Assembly: GCF_003605475.1 (NCBI RefSeq)
Contig: NZ_RAHX01000001.1
Location: 2,356,001-2,420,000 of the forward strand
From: Aurantiacibacter aquimixticola
Lineage (GTDB): Bacteria > Pseudomonadota > Alphaproteobacteria > Sphingomonadales > Sphingomonadaceae
Reading direction: 5' to 3'
DNA: 64,000 nt
The notes under the pieces: model-generated
The model's input: the letters and a program-made list of their open reading frames with translations, nothing else
Told to the model about the DNA's origin: nothing
The model's database searches: none
Part shown: one piece after another, positions 1 through 10,065 of the stretch
How positions within the stretch are numbered: the first letter of the stretch is position 1
Layout: each line of letters begins with the position of its first letter
Position numbers and translations under genes: made by a program

Positions 1-1001
1 AAGAAGATGAGGATCCACACGACGAAACCGTCGAAGAAGGGGCTGTCCATCCGGTCCCCCGTCTCCGCATTCCGCAGCACGCCCCATTCGGGCACCAGCG
101 TCAGCGCCATCAGGCCGAGCACACCGAGCAAAGCGATGCCCGCCCAGCGCAGACCCTTACGCTCATTGTCCTGGAGCGGCTGCATCATGCCATCATCGAG
201 GATGCTGGGGTCGGCCTTGCTCGCATCGTAAGGCCCGAGTTTTGGCTCGACGATATAGATGCTCACCAGCGAACCGATGATGGCGACGAGGAAGGTGGAG
301 ACGAACATGAAATACCAGTTCGCCGTCGCCAGCACGGTGTATTCGGGGTCGATCAGCTGCGCCGCTTCCTGCGTGATACCGGCCAGCAGCGGGTCGATCG
401 TGCCGATCAGCAGGTTCGCCGAATAGCCGCCCGATACGCCTGCAAACGCCGCCGCCATGCCCGCCAGCGGATGGCGGCCGAGCGCGTAATAGATCGCGCC
501 GCCCAGCGGGATCAGCACGACATAGCCGACTTCGGACGCGGTGTTGGAGATGATGCCCGCGAACACGATGGCGACCGTCACCAGCTTGGGCGGCGCGCCC
601 ATGACGAGGCTGCGAACCGCCGCGCTCAGCAGGCCGGACTTCTCCGCCACGCCCACGCCGAGCATGGCGACCAGCACCACCCCCAGCGGCGCAAAGCCGG
701 TGAAATTATCGACCAGCCCGGTGAAGATGCGCCGTACCCCGTCGCCATCCATCAGGCTGACCGCGCGGATCATCCCATCCTCCGCCACATTCGCCGCGCC
801 CGCAGGCCGCGGATCGGCCACCGCCACGCCAAGCCAGCCGAACAGACCGCTGAGCAGCACGATACCGATCGCGAGCAGCGCGAACAGCGTGACCGGATGC
901 GGCAGCAGATTGCCGAGCCACTCCACCCCGTCGAGGAAGCGGGTGAAGGCGTTGCGCTTGCCACGGTCATATTGCTGGGCGGAGGCGGGGAATTCGGTCA
1001 T
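1..1001 (-). CDS. AbgT family transporter, 3' end beyond window
   Basis: Inner-membrane transporter of the AbgT family, whose known members move p-aminobenzoyl-glutamate or sulfonamides. The reverse strand reads without a stop from the ATG at 1001 to the window edge, giving about 333 residues; the family is usually near 500, so the C-terminal third is missing. The N-terminus is a short cytoplasmic stretch (MTEFPASAQQYDRGKRN) followed by many hydrophobic segments and a family-like region containing GVGVAEKSGLLSA and NTASEVGYVVLIPLGGA. No other gene of folate or sulfonamide metabolism is adjacent, so the substrate cannot be inferred from context. The family call is firm. Confidence 0.85.
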   Translation of the reverse strand, partial: MTEFPASAQQYDRGKRNAFTRFLDGVEWLGNLLPHPVTLFALLAIGIVLLSGLFGWLGVAVADPRPAGAANVAEDGMIRAVSLMDGDGVRRIFTGLVDNFTGFAPLGVVLVAMLGVGVAEKSGLLSAAVRSLVMGAPPKLVTVAIVFAGIISNTASEVGYVVLIPLGGAIYYALGRHPLAGMAAAFAGVSGGYSANLLIGTIDPLLAGITQEAAQLIDPEYTVLATANWYFMFVSTFLVAIIGSLVSIYIVEPKLGPYDASKADPSILDDGMMQPLQDNERKGLRWAGIALLGVLGLMALTLVPEWGVLRNAETGDRMDSPFFDGFVVWILIF

Positions 1002-1146
1002 GCGGATGGCCTTGGTGCGGGTGAGAGGTTTCAGGCGTGACTGCCTAGCGTGCTGGCGCGCATACTCAAGGCTCGCACCTTTCTATCCTCTGACTCGTTT
1101 GCCCGCGCCCTTGTCAGCCGGCGCGCCGCCGCTAGCCTCGCATGCC

Positions 1147-1743
1147 ATGGGCAAACTCGTTCCGGATCGTCGCGCCGCCATCCTTTCGCTCGCCATCGCC
1201 GTCGCAGCAGTGCTCGTCCTGCTCGCAATGGGCCGTCCGCCGATCTGCGAATGCGGCTATGTGAAGCTGTGGCACGGCCAGATCAACGATGCGGGGAACA
1301 GCCAGCATATCGCCGACTGGTACACGCCCAGCCACATCATTCACGGCATGATCTTCTACGCGCTCGGCTGGTGGTTGTTCGTGCGGCAGGGGTGGGGCGG
1401 CGAACACGGCGCGCGCTGGGGCATCGTGCTGGCGGTGGCGCTGGAAAGCGCGTGGGAGATTCTCGAAAATACGCAAATGGTCATCAACCGCTTCCGCGAT
1501 GTCACCGCGAATTTCGGCTATTCGGGCGACAGCGTGCTGAATTCCGCCGCCGATATCGGCTGGATGGCGTTCGGATTCTGGCTCGCTTTGCGGCTGCCGG
1601 TGCGCGTTACCGTGGCGCTTGCGCTGATCGGCGAATTGGTCGCCGCGCTGGTCGTGCGCGACAATCTGACGCTCAATGTCATCATGCTGCTGTTCCCGAT
1701 AGAGGCGATTGCGGAATGGCAGGCGGCGGGCGGGGTGCATTGA
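1147..1743 (+). CDS. DUF2585 (UPF0314) family membrane protein
   Basis: Conserved integral membrane protein of unknown function, 198 aa, about the normal size for the family. It has an N-terminal hydrophobic helix (residues 12-30), the motif CECGYVKLWHG, and then GNSQHIADWYTPSHIIHG and WEILENTQMVINRFR, which I recognise as DUF2585 hallmarks. More hydrophobic helices follow around residues 95-190. The ATG at 1147 is chosen because the family begins just before the first membrane helix; the reading frame stays open to 541, but that upstream part lies antisense to the transporter and looks like shadow sequence. It is transcribed divergently from the AbgT gene. Confidence 0.82.
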   Translation: MGKLVPDRRAAILSLAIAVAAVLVLLAMGRPPICECGYVKLWHGQINDAGNSQHIADWYTPSHIIHGMIFYALGWWLFVRQGWGGEHGARWGIVLAVALESAWEILENTQMVINRFRDVTANFGYSGDSVLNSAADIGWMAFGFWLALRLPVRVTVALALIGELVAALVVRDNLTLNVIMLLFPIEAIAEWQAAGGVH

Positions 1744-1841
1744 TGGGTTTCAGCCGCCGATTTTGACGGGAGGCCGGCGCACTGCACGCAGACCCAAGGG
1801 CTACCTTGGTGATTTAGGTCCATTTCGGATATAGTATTCCG

Positions 1842-2333
1842 GTGGTCGTATCCGATACCCCATCCCAGCTCACACGACGGCAGCGTGAATGCATGACCTT
1901 GGTCGCCGAAGGGCAGACGGCCAAGGAAATCGCCCGTGCTCTTGGAATTTCGCATCGCACCGTCGAACAGCACATCGCTACCGCAATCGAAACGCTGGGA
2001 GCGAGCAACAGACTGGGTGCTGTCGCACGCTTTGTCGACCTCGAGCAGGCCGAACAGTCCAGGAATAATTCTGCTGACGAGCGAGCGGCTTTCATGTTGC
2101 AATCGCCATCCTCGCCGTCGGAAAGCGAGCTTCTCGAAGAAAGCGATGCCGCTGCAGACAAAACTTCCGAGGCCGTTGAAAGGTGGCCGTTCTTGCCGCC
2201 AATAGGCGGCTCTCGGAATGCGGCTCCGCGGAAAGTCCGATTGGGTTGGGTCGTTCGTATCGGAATTCTGGCGCTCATGCTCACCTGCATCCTTATTCTA
2301 TCCATTTTCGGTTTGGTTGAGTTGGCGCCGTGA
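1842..2333 (+). CDS. LuxR-type HTH protein with C-terminal membrane anchor
   Basis: Probable DNA-binding regulator of 163 aa. Residues 8-65 form a GerE/LuxR-type helix-turn-helix: LTRRQRECMTLVAEGQTAKE, then IARALGISHRTVEQHI. No receiver or ligand-binding domain precedes it. A Ser/Glu-rich linker (about 75-130) leads to one hydrophobic helix near the C-terminus (about 137-157), so the HTH would be tethered to the inner membrane. The start is GTG at 1842 with a poor ribosome site, so the first residues are uncertain. Two unknown genes follow in the same direction and probably form an operon. The family is clear; the signal it answers to is not known. Confidence 0.75.
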   Translation: MVVSDTPSQLTRRQRECMTLVAEGQTAKEIARALGISHRTVEQHIATAIETLGASNRLGAVARFVDLEQAEQSRNNSADERAAFMLQSPSSPSESELLEESDAAADKTSEAVERWPFLPPIGGSRNAAPRKVRLGWVVRIGILALMLTCILILSIFGLVELAP

Positions 2334-2394
2334 GCTGCTTTGCGGCTCCTTGCCGTTCCCGCCCAATTTCGGGCGCGGTTTGGAAGGAATATCA

Positions 2395-2736
2395 ATGCAC
2401 AAAATCGAAAAGACTGCGGCTCAGGTCATCGCCGGAGACACCAGCGCATCGGTCGATGCGATCGACAAGGCCGTCGCACAGCTCGCGACCTTGTGTGCGA
2501 GCATCGTCGAGGTCAGCAAAGCGTCGAACTTGCCTATCGCTACGGCGCAGACTGCACTTGCGAAGGCCGGAGAAAGTCTGAATGGCGTCATCGGCAGTCG
2601 CGCCGATATGGCAACGGCAACGCGCGAACTGACGGCTATCCAGCGCAGGTCGAATTTGCGAGAAACCGGATTCGGGTGTCCCCCGCTGGAGCGTGGTCAC
2701 TCGACGCAGCCTGCCGAGGCCAAAATCGACGCCTGA
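2395..2736 (+). CDS. hypothetical protein downstream of LuxR-TM regulator
   Basis: Unknown 113-aa soluble protein. The ATG at 2395 has a good ribosome site (GGAAGGAA) about 4-8 bases upstream, which fixes the start. Residues 1-85 are Ala/Ser/Thr-rich with long helical stretches (TASVDAIDKAVAQLATLC-like), suggesting a helical bundle or coiled coil; the last 30 residues are polar and look disordered. It sits between the HTH-TM gene and a small membrane-protein gene with short gaps. I recognise no domain and infer only a functional link with its neighbours. The end overlaps nothing. Confidence 0.6.
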   Translation: MHKIEKTAAQVIAGDTSASVDAIDKAVAQLATLCASIVEVSKASNLPIATAQTALAKAGESLNGVIGSRADMATATRELTAIQRRSNLRETGFGCPPLERGHSTQPAEAKIDA

Positions 2737-2746
2737 AAAGAGTGAA

Positions 2747-3163
2747 ATGACAGATATCTTCCTGCTCGCCTTCTGGACCTATCTCTTGGGAGCGATAGCT
2801 TTGGGATGGCGAGCGGGAGACTCTGGCGATAGGAAGATGATCCTCGCCATCTGCGGTGCAGCTTTCGCAACTGGAATGGCAAATGGGCTTTTTGCGTTGC
2901 AAACGGCCTCGATGCTCGTCGCCGTTATTGACGTCATGCTGCTCGCGGCATTCGGTCATTATGCAATGTGGAGTGAGCGACATTGGCCGATCTGGTTTGT
3001 CGGCATTCAGGCGGCAATTTGCGTGCTTGCCGGCGCGTCACTTTTTGTGCCGTTCCATATCTTCCGTCTCGACCTGATCGGCGGCTTCTGGGCAGTGGTG
3101 GCGCTGACCCTTATGGCCGTCGGTTTGTTACAAGACCGGTTTACCGGAACTAAAGAGACTTAG
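2747..3163 (+). CDS. hypothetical four-helix membrane protein
   Basis: Unknown integral membrane protein of 138 aa with about four hydrophobic helices spread over its whole length (around residues 3-20, 30-48, 50-66, 80-105 and 108-130). The start is the ATG at 2747, preceded by AAGAGTGAA, only 10 bases after the stop of the preceding gene, so the two are probably co-transcribed. It completes a regulator, helical protein and membrane protein triad. No motif identifies a transporter or enzyme family. Confidence 0.62.
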   Translation: MTDIFLLAFWTYLLGAIALGWRAGDSGDRKMILAICGAAFATGMANGLFALQTASMLVAVIDVMLLAAFGHYAMWSERHWPIWFVGIQAAICVLAGASLFVPFHIFRLDLIGGFWAVVALTLMAVGLLQDRFTGTKET

Positions 3164-3235
3164 CCTTCGACTCGCTTTGCTGCGCCGGAGCGGACCGATA
3201 GCTGGACTATCCCGTCACCCGCGCCTACACCCGTT

Positions 3236-5670
<2,435 letters not shown>

Positions 5671-5814
5671 TGCCTGCGGTACGCGTCGGGGCGCGCGTGT
5701 GTGCGTTGTCCGATGAGCGAGAAGTTGGATTTGCCGAAGGAGTGAGGGCGTTGCGCGAATTGCATTCTTGGCCAAGCTCGCCTAAATCACGGCAAACAAT
5801 TATTGGAGTGAGCA

Positions 5815-6186
5815 GTGTCTGAGGGCAAGGCGACAACCGAAACCGAAGTTCGGTTCCATTATCAAAAATCCCCTTTATACAGGACGATCCATGCAGACGG
5901 CGCAACCGCGAGTTCGACGCCAAAAGGCTACGCTGCGCTGACGTTCTATAATGAAAGAGGTGTCATACCCAAGGTCACGTCCCGGCCCATTTTGGATAGC
6001 GGTGATGGCCCGGAAGTCACTCTCGGCCAGGAAGTGGTCATTGAAAGCCTCGACGGAGTTATGAGGCAACTCGAAACTACTGTGATGCTCGATCCTGAGA
6101 TGATCCAAGAACTTGCTGGCCTATTACAGAGGATGGCTGATAATCTTAATGGCCGCATTGAGAGTTCGGAGGAGGAGCGGGAATGA
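5815..6186 (+). CDS. hypothetical protein, first gene of small unknown cluster
   Basis: Unknown 123-aa soluble protein starting at a GTG with TTGGAGTGA just upstream. No domain recognised. The middle is strand-rich (AALTFYNERGVIPKVTSRPI) and the end is a helical, acidic tail (LDPEMIQELAGLLQRMADNL, then Glu-rich). Base composition and codon use are visibly less GC-rich than the housekeeping genes around it. Its stop overlaps the start of the next gene (ATGA), so the two are co-translated. Confidence 0.55.
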   Translation: MSEGKATTETEVRFHYQKSPLYRTIHADGATASSTPKGYAALTFYNERGVIPKVTSRPILDSGDGPEVTLGQEVVIESLDGVMRQLETTVMLDPEMIQELAGLLQRMADNLNGRIESSEEERE

Positions 6187-6590
6187 CAGCCACTTTATCT
6201 CAGCCTTATGCGACTAGTGCGCCAACCGTCGATGTAAACCGTTGGCGTTCCATCACAGAACCAATGGAAATTCGTCGGAGTCCGATTGCGCGTCACGACC
6301 TGCTTTTGCCTACGATCAAAGCTCATAGGGTAGTTTCGATAAGCGTCTTTCCTGCGCAAGCTGGCGTCATCGATGGTTCGAGGCATACGAAATTGATTAA
6401 AGGTACGAAATCTGTCGATCGCGCTCGTACTTTGGCATCAGTGTCATCTAGAGACGATAGCAAGTCGAAGATCGTCGGGGGCGCCGTGCTCGTGGCTTTT
6501 GTCGTAGCCGCCGCAGCAATGGTGCTGGGAAGTTCTGTAATGGCGGCTCTGGCTGCAGTGCTGCTTGCCTTTGCTCTGCTTGTCAATTGA
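6183..6590 (+). CDS. hypothetical protein with C-terminal membrane helices
   Basis: Unknown 135-aa protein whose start ATG overlaps the stop of the preceding gene by four bases. Residues 1-90 are polar with several basic residues; residues about 97-134 form two back-to-back hydrophobic helices rich in Ala and Val, so the protein probably hangs from the inner membrane by its C-terminus. Codon use resembles the previous gene and differs from the surrounding chromosome. No family recognised. Confidence 0.55.
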   Translation: MTATLSQPYATSAPTVDVNRWRSITEPMEIRRSPIARHDLLLPTIKAHRVVSISVFPAQAGVIDGSRHTKLIKGTKSVDRARTLASVSSRDDSKSKIVGGAVLVAFVVAAAAMVLGSSVMAALAAVLLAFALLVN

Positions 6591-6603
6591 CCGATAGCTT
6601 GCA

Positions 6604-6870
6604 TTGGACGTGGGGGACTTTCTCAAACCGATCGGGGACTTAGTCCAACGTTTGCCATTCCGCATGCGGAAAGGTTTCAGTGGAGCCTTACTACTTGTCG
6701 CGCTCTCACACCTTAATGGTCCCACGCCCGACCATATTGAGTGGTATCTCGATGCTTTCTTCAATGTCAGCGCGGGTTTGGCGAGCCTCTACGGAGCGAT
6801 CGGTATCGTCACTGACAGGCGGTACGACAGGAATGATGATGGCGGCGATGAACCTCATCACGAAGAATAA
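6604..6870 (+). CDS. hypothetical small protein with one hydrophobic segment
   Basis: Unknown 88-aa protein. The reading frame opens at TTG 6604, with an alternative GTG at 6610; neither has a strong ribosome site, so the start is doubtful. It has a basic N-terminal third (VQRLPFRMRKG), a hydrophobic stretch (about 26-38), a second one around 53-68, and a charged His/Asp/Glu tail. It lies 13 bases after the preceding gene in the same direction. It is probably the third member of the small cluster, but the evidence is only position and composition. Confidence 0.42.
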   Translation: MDVGDFLKPIGDLVQRLPFRMRKGFSGALLLVALSHLNGPTPDHIEWYLDAFFNVSAGLASLYGAIGIVTDRRYDRNDDGGDEPHHEE

Positions 6871-6925
6871 GAGTAGCTGATTTGATGGTCTTTGGTGGTT
6901 AAAATCTGAGCACCATCTTCCATGT

Positions 6926-6999
6926 CTAACCCGCCGAAACCAACCTCTCAACCAGCGCCCTGAGTTCGCTCGGCATGGAGTGTCCGCAGGCGTTCTCGA
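6926..6999 (-). pseudogene. 3' remnant of a DUF2726 gene copy
   Basis: Directly after the stop of the DUF2726 gene at 7000, the same strand and frame reads a short piece ending in TAG at 6926. Its peptide, CGHSMPSELRALVERLVSAG, is clearly related to the end of the intact gene (AGHTTPSELRALVDKLVPAG). It has no start and only about 24 codons. The simplest reading is a leftover C-terminal end from a duplicated or recombined copy. It is unlikely to be expressed alone. Confidence 0.6.
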
Positions 7000-7650
7000 T
7001 CAGCCAGCTTTGCGACCGAACTGCTCGATCGGGCCGGAGCCCATGCCCGCCGGGACCAGCTTGTCGACCAGCGCCCGCAATTCGCTCGGCGTCGTGTGCC
7101 CCGCCACCACTTCGTGGTAACCGATGCCTGCTTTGCGCAGCGCCTCTTTCTTCACGGCATCGCGTGCGGCGGCGTTGCCTCGGTGGTGACCCTTACCCTG
7201 ATATTCGATGGCATGAACGACGCGGCAATTTTCGTCCATTAGAGCGAAATCGACGCGTTTGGAATTGACGCATCCATAGGCCTCGCGGTCCGGCGAGGCG
7301 AGGAATTCGCCCAGCGAAACCTGGGCCATCACTTGCCAGCGCGGATTGCGCCCGATCACTGCATCGTCCAGCGCCTTGAACACAGAGGCTTCAGGGCGAT
7401 TGAGAAGCGGGCGGGGCTTGAAGTCCGCCCCCATCACGATTTCGAGCTGGTCAGCGGCGTTTGTAAGTTTAGACGACTTTTTGCCGTTCCATCCGCGATT
7501 GCCGCCTTTGCGATAATTGGCCGAGCGGCCGCGACCGCCTTTCTTCTTTCCCGCCTTGCTCCATTCGGTGACGAAGAAAACGATGAGCGCCATTACGCCG
7601 ACGAAAATGACTTCTTTGGACATTGCGCCAGCGAAAAGTGTTTCAAACAT
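7000..7650 (-). CDS. DUF2726 nuclease-like protein with N-terminal membrane anchor
   Basis: Protein of 216 aa. Residues about 12-30 form one membrane helix (EVIFVGVMALIVFFVTEW), followed by a strongly basic Lys/Arg/Gly linker (33-60). The rest is a DUF2726 domain, a family predicted to share the restriction-endonuclease fold; the expected acidic residues appear in RVDFALMDE and in the HAIEYQGKGHH strand (Asp ... Glu-x-Gln-x-Lys). The function is unproven; a membrane-tethered nuclease acting on incoming or extruded nucleic acid is conceivable but is my inference. A degenerate copy of its tail lies just downstream. The start could be at residue 1 or at the internal Met10. Confidence 0.75.
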   Translation of the reverse strand: MFETLFAGAMSKEVIFVGVMALIVFFVTEWSKAGKKKGGRGRSANYRKGGNRGWNGKKSSKLTNAADQLEIVMGADFKPRPLLNRPEASVFKALDDAVIGRNPRWQVMAQVSLGEFLASPDREAYGCVNSKRVDFALMDENCRVVHAIEYQGKGHHRGNAAARDAVKKEALRKAGIGYHEVVAGHTTPSELRALVDKLVPAGMGSGPIEQFGRKAG

Positions 7651-7716
7651 GTGAGGCTCCCCTCAAGCCAAGATTGGATTGCGCAGCCTATCTATCGGGA
7701 AATCCTTTTGACTTTC

Positions 7717-8193
7717 CTACTTCGCCAGATCGGCCTTACTCCGCCCCAACCCCACCAACACCCGGTCCAGCGCATGCAGGAAGTTCGACCGGTCCGCCTT
7801 GCTGAACGGCGGCGGGCCGCCTCCCGCTCCGTCCATCCCGGCGCGCAGGTCTTCCATGATCGCGCGGGTGGCGATGGCGCTGCCGATGCTCGCGGCGTCG
7901 AATTCGCGGCCGTCGTGGCGCAGCACCACGGCGCCTGCTTTCAAGCAGCGCTCGGCGAGGAGGATGTCGGCGGTGATCACCACGCTGCGCTCGCCTGCAT
8001 TCTCGGCAATCCAGTCGTCTGCGGCGTCGAAGCCGTCGCCGACCACCACGCGCTTCACCCGCTCGCTCACCGGCACGCGGAAGGGGCTGTTGCTGACCAC
8101 GCGGACATGCGCCTTGTGGCGCGCGGCGACGCGGTAGATTTCCTCTTTCACCGGGCAGGCATCGGCATCGACGAGTATGGTTGGCGCGGTCAT
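7717..8193 (-). CDS. YaiI/YqxD family (DUF188, UPF0178) protein
   Basis: Conserved cytoplasmic protein of 158 aa with the family signature VDADACPVKEEIYRVA at residues 8-23 and later SVVITADILLAERCLKAGA. DUF188 proteins resemble PIN/NYN-type nucleases because of the conserved aspartates, but no activity is established. Length is normal. It is transcribed alone, divergent from the small HTH gene at 8269. Confidence 0.92.
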   Translation of the reverse strand: MTAPTILVDADACPVKEEIYRVAARHKAHVRVVSNSPFRVPVSERVKRVVVGDGFDAADDWIAENAGERSVVITADILLAERCLKAGAVVLRHDGREFDAASIGSAIATRAIMEDLRAGMDGAGGGPPPFSKADRSNFLHALDRVLVGLGRSKADLAK

Positions 8194-8268
8194 GGCCCGC
8201 TCGCTAGCGCAAGGGGGCGGCGCGGCAAAACTTTCCTACATGCCTCCAACTATGCCTCATCCTGCCGG

Positions 8269-8586
8269 ATGACACAGCACACATCACACCAAACCGCGCC
8301 CGCCCCTCGCTGGACCGGCGCCAAGGCCACCACTTTCCTCAAGGAGCTTGCCGTTCACGGCAATGTCTCGCGCGCGGCGCGAACCGTGGGGATGAGCCGC
8401 AAATCGGCCTATCGCCTGCGCGCTCGCGCACCAACATTCGCGCAAGGGTGGAACATGGCGATGGCGGATGCGGCGATGATGCGGGAGGTGGAGCGGCTGC
8501 GCGCGCACGCGCCGCACCCGTTGCTCGACCCGCGCCCGCTGCCGCCCGCGCGGCCTCCGAAACAGGGTGACAGGCAGGGGCTGTAA
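8269..8586 (+). CDS. small HTH protein of unknown role
   Basis: Predicted DNA-binding protein of 105 aa. Residues about 20-50 form a helix-turn-helix resembling terminase-small-subunit or transposase-type HTHs (FLKELAVHGNVSRAARTVGM followed by SRKSAYRLRARA). The C-terminus is Pro/Arg-rich and probably disordered. Similar short proteins are common in sphingomonads, but I know no assigned function. The gene's last codons run into the first copies of the 22-bp phased array (8565-8724), so this protein is a natural, untested candidate for binding it. The start ATG at 8269 lacks a strong ribosome site. Confidence 0.65.
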   Translation: MTQHTSHQTAPAPRWTGAKATTFLKELAVHGNVSRAARTVGMSRKSAYRLRARAPTFAQGWNMAMADAAMMREVERLRAHAPHPLLDPRPLPPARPPKQGDRQGL

Positions 8587-8724
8587 GGGTGACACTTCGC
8601 CGCGCCAAAGGTCACAGGTTTTTCGCCGGTCGGGTGACAGATCGGGAGGGCAAAGGTCACGCTTTCGGCCCGCATGGTCACGGTTTTCGGACGGAAGGTC
8701 ACACTATCGGCCTGCAAGGGTCAC
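8565..8724. repeat. helically phased array of GGTSAC motifs
   Basis: Eight copies of GGTGAC or GGTCAC start at 8565/8566, 8587/8588, 8610, 8632/8633, 8655, 8676, 8697 and 8719. Successive distances are 21-23 bases, about two turns of DNA. After each motif the units share a looser core of the type TTTCGGC and then GC-AA. Exact unit edges are my reading. The layout resembles plasmid iterons or multi-site operators rather than coding sequence. The stretch 8587-8978 has no gene apart from this array and one arm of the repeat at 8798. Confidence 0.8.
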
Positions 8725-8797
8725 AAATGCGCGTTTTTCGCTCTGGACACTGTGCCACTTGTAACACCCTTTGGCTTGCCAAGCCGCATCCGCGGCT

Positions 8798-8866
8798 TCG
8801 TCCTCGGTGCTGTTCCCTCCGCTACGCTGCGGGGCACCTCCGGGCGGCCAGTCGGCCTTGCCTCGC
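8798..8866 (+). repeat. dispersed repeat, left arm of inverted pair
   Basis: A 69-base element beginning TCGTCCTCGG and containing CTGTTCCCTCCGCTACGCTG. It matches the reverse complement of 9347-9415 with only a few mismatches, so the pair brackets the HPF gene at 8979. Related copies occur at 25427-25491, 44493-44560 and 44641-44695. It is intergenic and has no reading frame of interest. Confidence 0.85.
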
Positions 8867-8978
8867 GCCGCTGGTGCGCTTCGGATCGGGTCGCCGATTG
8901 TGGGGACGCCTGGCGGAACCGGAGGGCCTCTCCCGCCGTTTCAGGCAGACACGCAACACAGCCAGGAGGCTCCCCCAA

Positions 8979-9323
8979 ATGCAGGTCCAGTTCAACACCG
9001 ATCACACCGTCACCGGCGACCAGGACGTCGCCGCGCGGATCGAGGCCGCCGTGCGCGAACGGCTCGCCCGGTTCGAGGATCGGCTGACCCGGATCGAGAT
9101 CCATGTGCGTGACGAGAACGGGGCCAAGCACGGGCCGGACGACAAGTCCTGCACGATCGAGGCGCGCCCGCGCGGCGGCAAGCCGATCGGCGTGACGGGC
9201 AAGGCCAGCAAAGTCGACGCTGCGGCGCGGCAGGCGGCCGGAACGCTCGCGCAGCGGCTGGAACGGCACTTCGGCAAGGAAGACAAGCACAAGCACGACC
9301 CCCGGCCCGAGAAGGTGCTGTAG
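8979..9323 (+). CDS. short HPF/RaiA-type ribosome hibernation factor
   Basis: Small protein of 114 aa of the HPF/RaiA (sigma-54 modulation) family. It starts MQVQFNTD and continues with a VREKLARFEDRLTRIEIHV-like helix-strand pattern and a basic second half, as in the S30AE domain that binds the decoding centre of idle ribosomes. There is no C-terminal dimerisation extension, so it belongs to the short type. The start ATG at 8979 has a strong AGGAGG at 8964-8969. It lies alone between the two arms of an inverted repeat. I expect stationary-phase control but see no specific promoter evidence. Confidence 0.8.
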   Translation: MQVQFNTDHTVTGDQDVAARIEAAVRERLARFEDRLTRIEIHVRDENGAKHGPDDKSCTIEARPRGGKPIGVTGKASKVDAAARQAAGTLAQRLERHFGKEDKHKHDPRPEKVL

Positions 9324-9346
9324 GGAGAGGAAGACCTCCGAGCGAA

Positions 9347-9415
9347 GCGAGGCAAGGCCGAATGGCCGCCCGCAGGTGCCCCGCAGCGGAGCGGAGGGAA
9401 CAGCGCCGAGGACGA
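9347..9415 (-). repeat. dispersed repeat, right arm of inverted pair
   Basis: Reverse-oriented partner of 8798-8866. Starting at 9347 (GCGAGGCAAGGCCG) it mirrors the left arm across 69 bases up to 9415, just after the stop of the HPF gene. It may act as part of a transcription end between the convergent HPF and DUF962 genes, since reverse-complement arms this far apart are unlikely to pair in a short RNA. Confidence 0.85.
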
Positions 9416-9447
9416 GAGCGCGGAGGCGCTCGCATGAGACAAGCAGA

Positions 9448-9777
9448 CTACCTCACTCCGGCGCGCTTCAACTCGGGCTTCAGCCGCCCCGTCAGCCAGA
9501 GCCACCACATGCGGAAGTCCGCAGCCAGGCTCCAGAGCGGGTAGGTGAAGGTGGCCGGGCGATTGCGCTCCACGGTGAAGTGGGCGAGCCAGGCGAAGAG
9601 GTAGCCCGCCACCGGCATGGCGAGCAGCCACCACAGCCGCCCGCTCGCCAGCGCGAACACGGCGACGGCCAAGACCAGCGTGGTGCCGATGTAGTGCAGC
9701 GCCCGCGTGCGCGGCCTGGAGTGCTCGCGCAGGTAGAAGGGCCAGAACTCGGCAAAGGTGGCGTAGCGCTGGGCCAT
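9448..9777 (-). CDS. DUF962 (Mpo1-like) membrane protein
   Basis: Small membrane protein of 109 aa. It begins [20 protein letters not shown], the typical DUF962 start, followed by HYIGTTL, helices at about 29-62 and [12 protein letters not shown]. Yeast Mpo1 of this family is a dioxygenase in fatty-acid alpha-oxidation; whether bacterial members do the same is not known. I place the start at 9777, because the longer frame to 9933 adds a basic stretch that does not fit the family. Confidence 0.8.
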   Translation of the reverse strand: MAQRYATFAEFWPFYLREHSRPRTRALHYIGTTLVLAVAVFALASGRLWWLLAMPVAGYLFAWLAHFTVERNRPATFTYPLWSLAADFRMWWLWLTGRLKPELKRAGVR

Positions 9778-10065
9778 GCGGGCTATGCTGCGGCAAAGCG
9801 CGGCGCGGCGCAAGGGCCTGAAACGAGGATCGCACCAGGCCTGGTGGCGCTGGTGCGATCTACCGCCATGCCTGGCGCTACCCGCTGTCCGGCGGGCTCG
9901 AGGACCGGGGATGGTCGGGCACCCGGTCCGCATGCATGGCTGCTTGGCGAAGGTGATGCGCCTCTATGCGCGATGACACCAGAGCGGTGGTGCGAAGCGT
10001 GTGCGGCGTGCGGCGGGCGGAACCGGGCGGGCGCAGGCGCGCTGATGGATGGTAGGAGACGCTCC

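Noticed and set aside
541..1146. Long open frame upstream of the DUF2585 start
   Set aside because: It lies antisense to the transporter and its residues are Pro/Ser/Arg-rich with no family match; the real start is the ATG at 1147.
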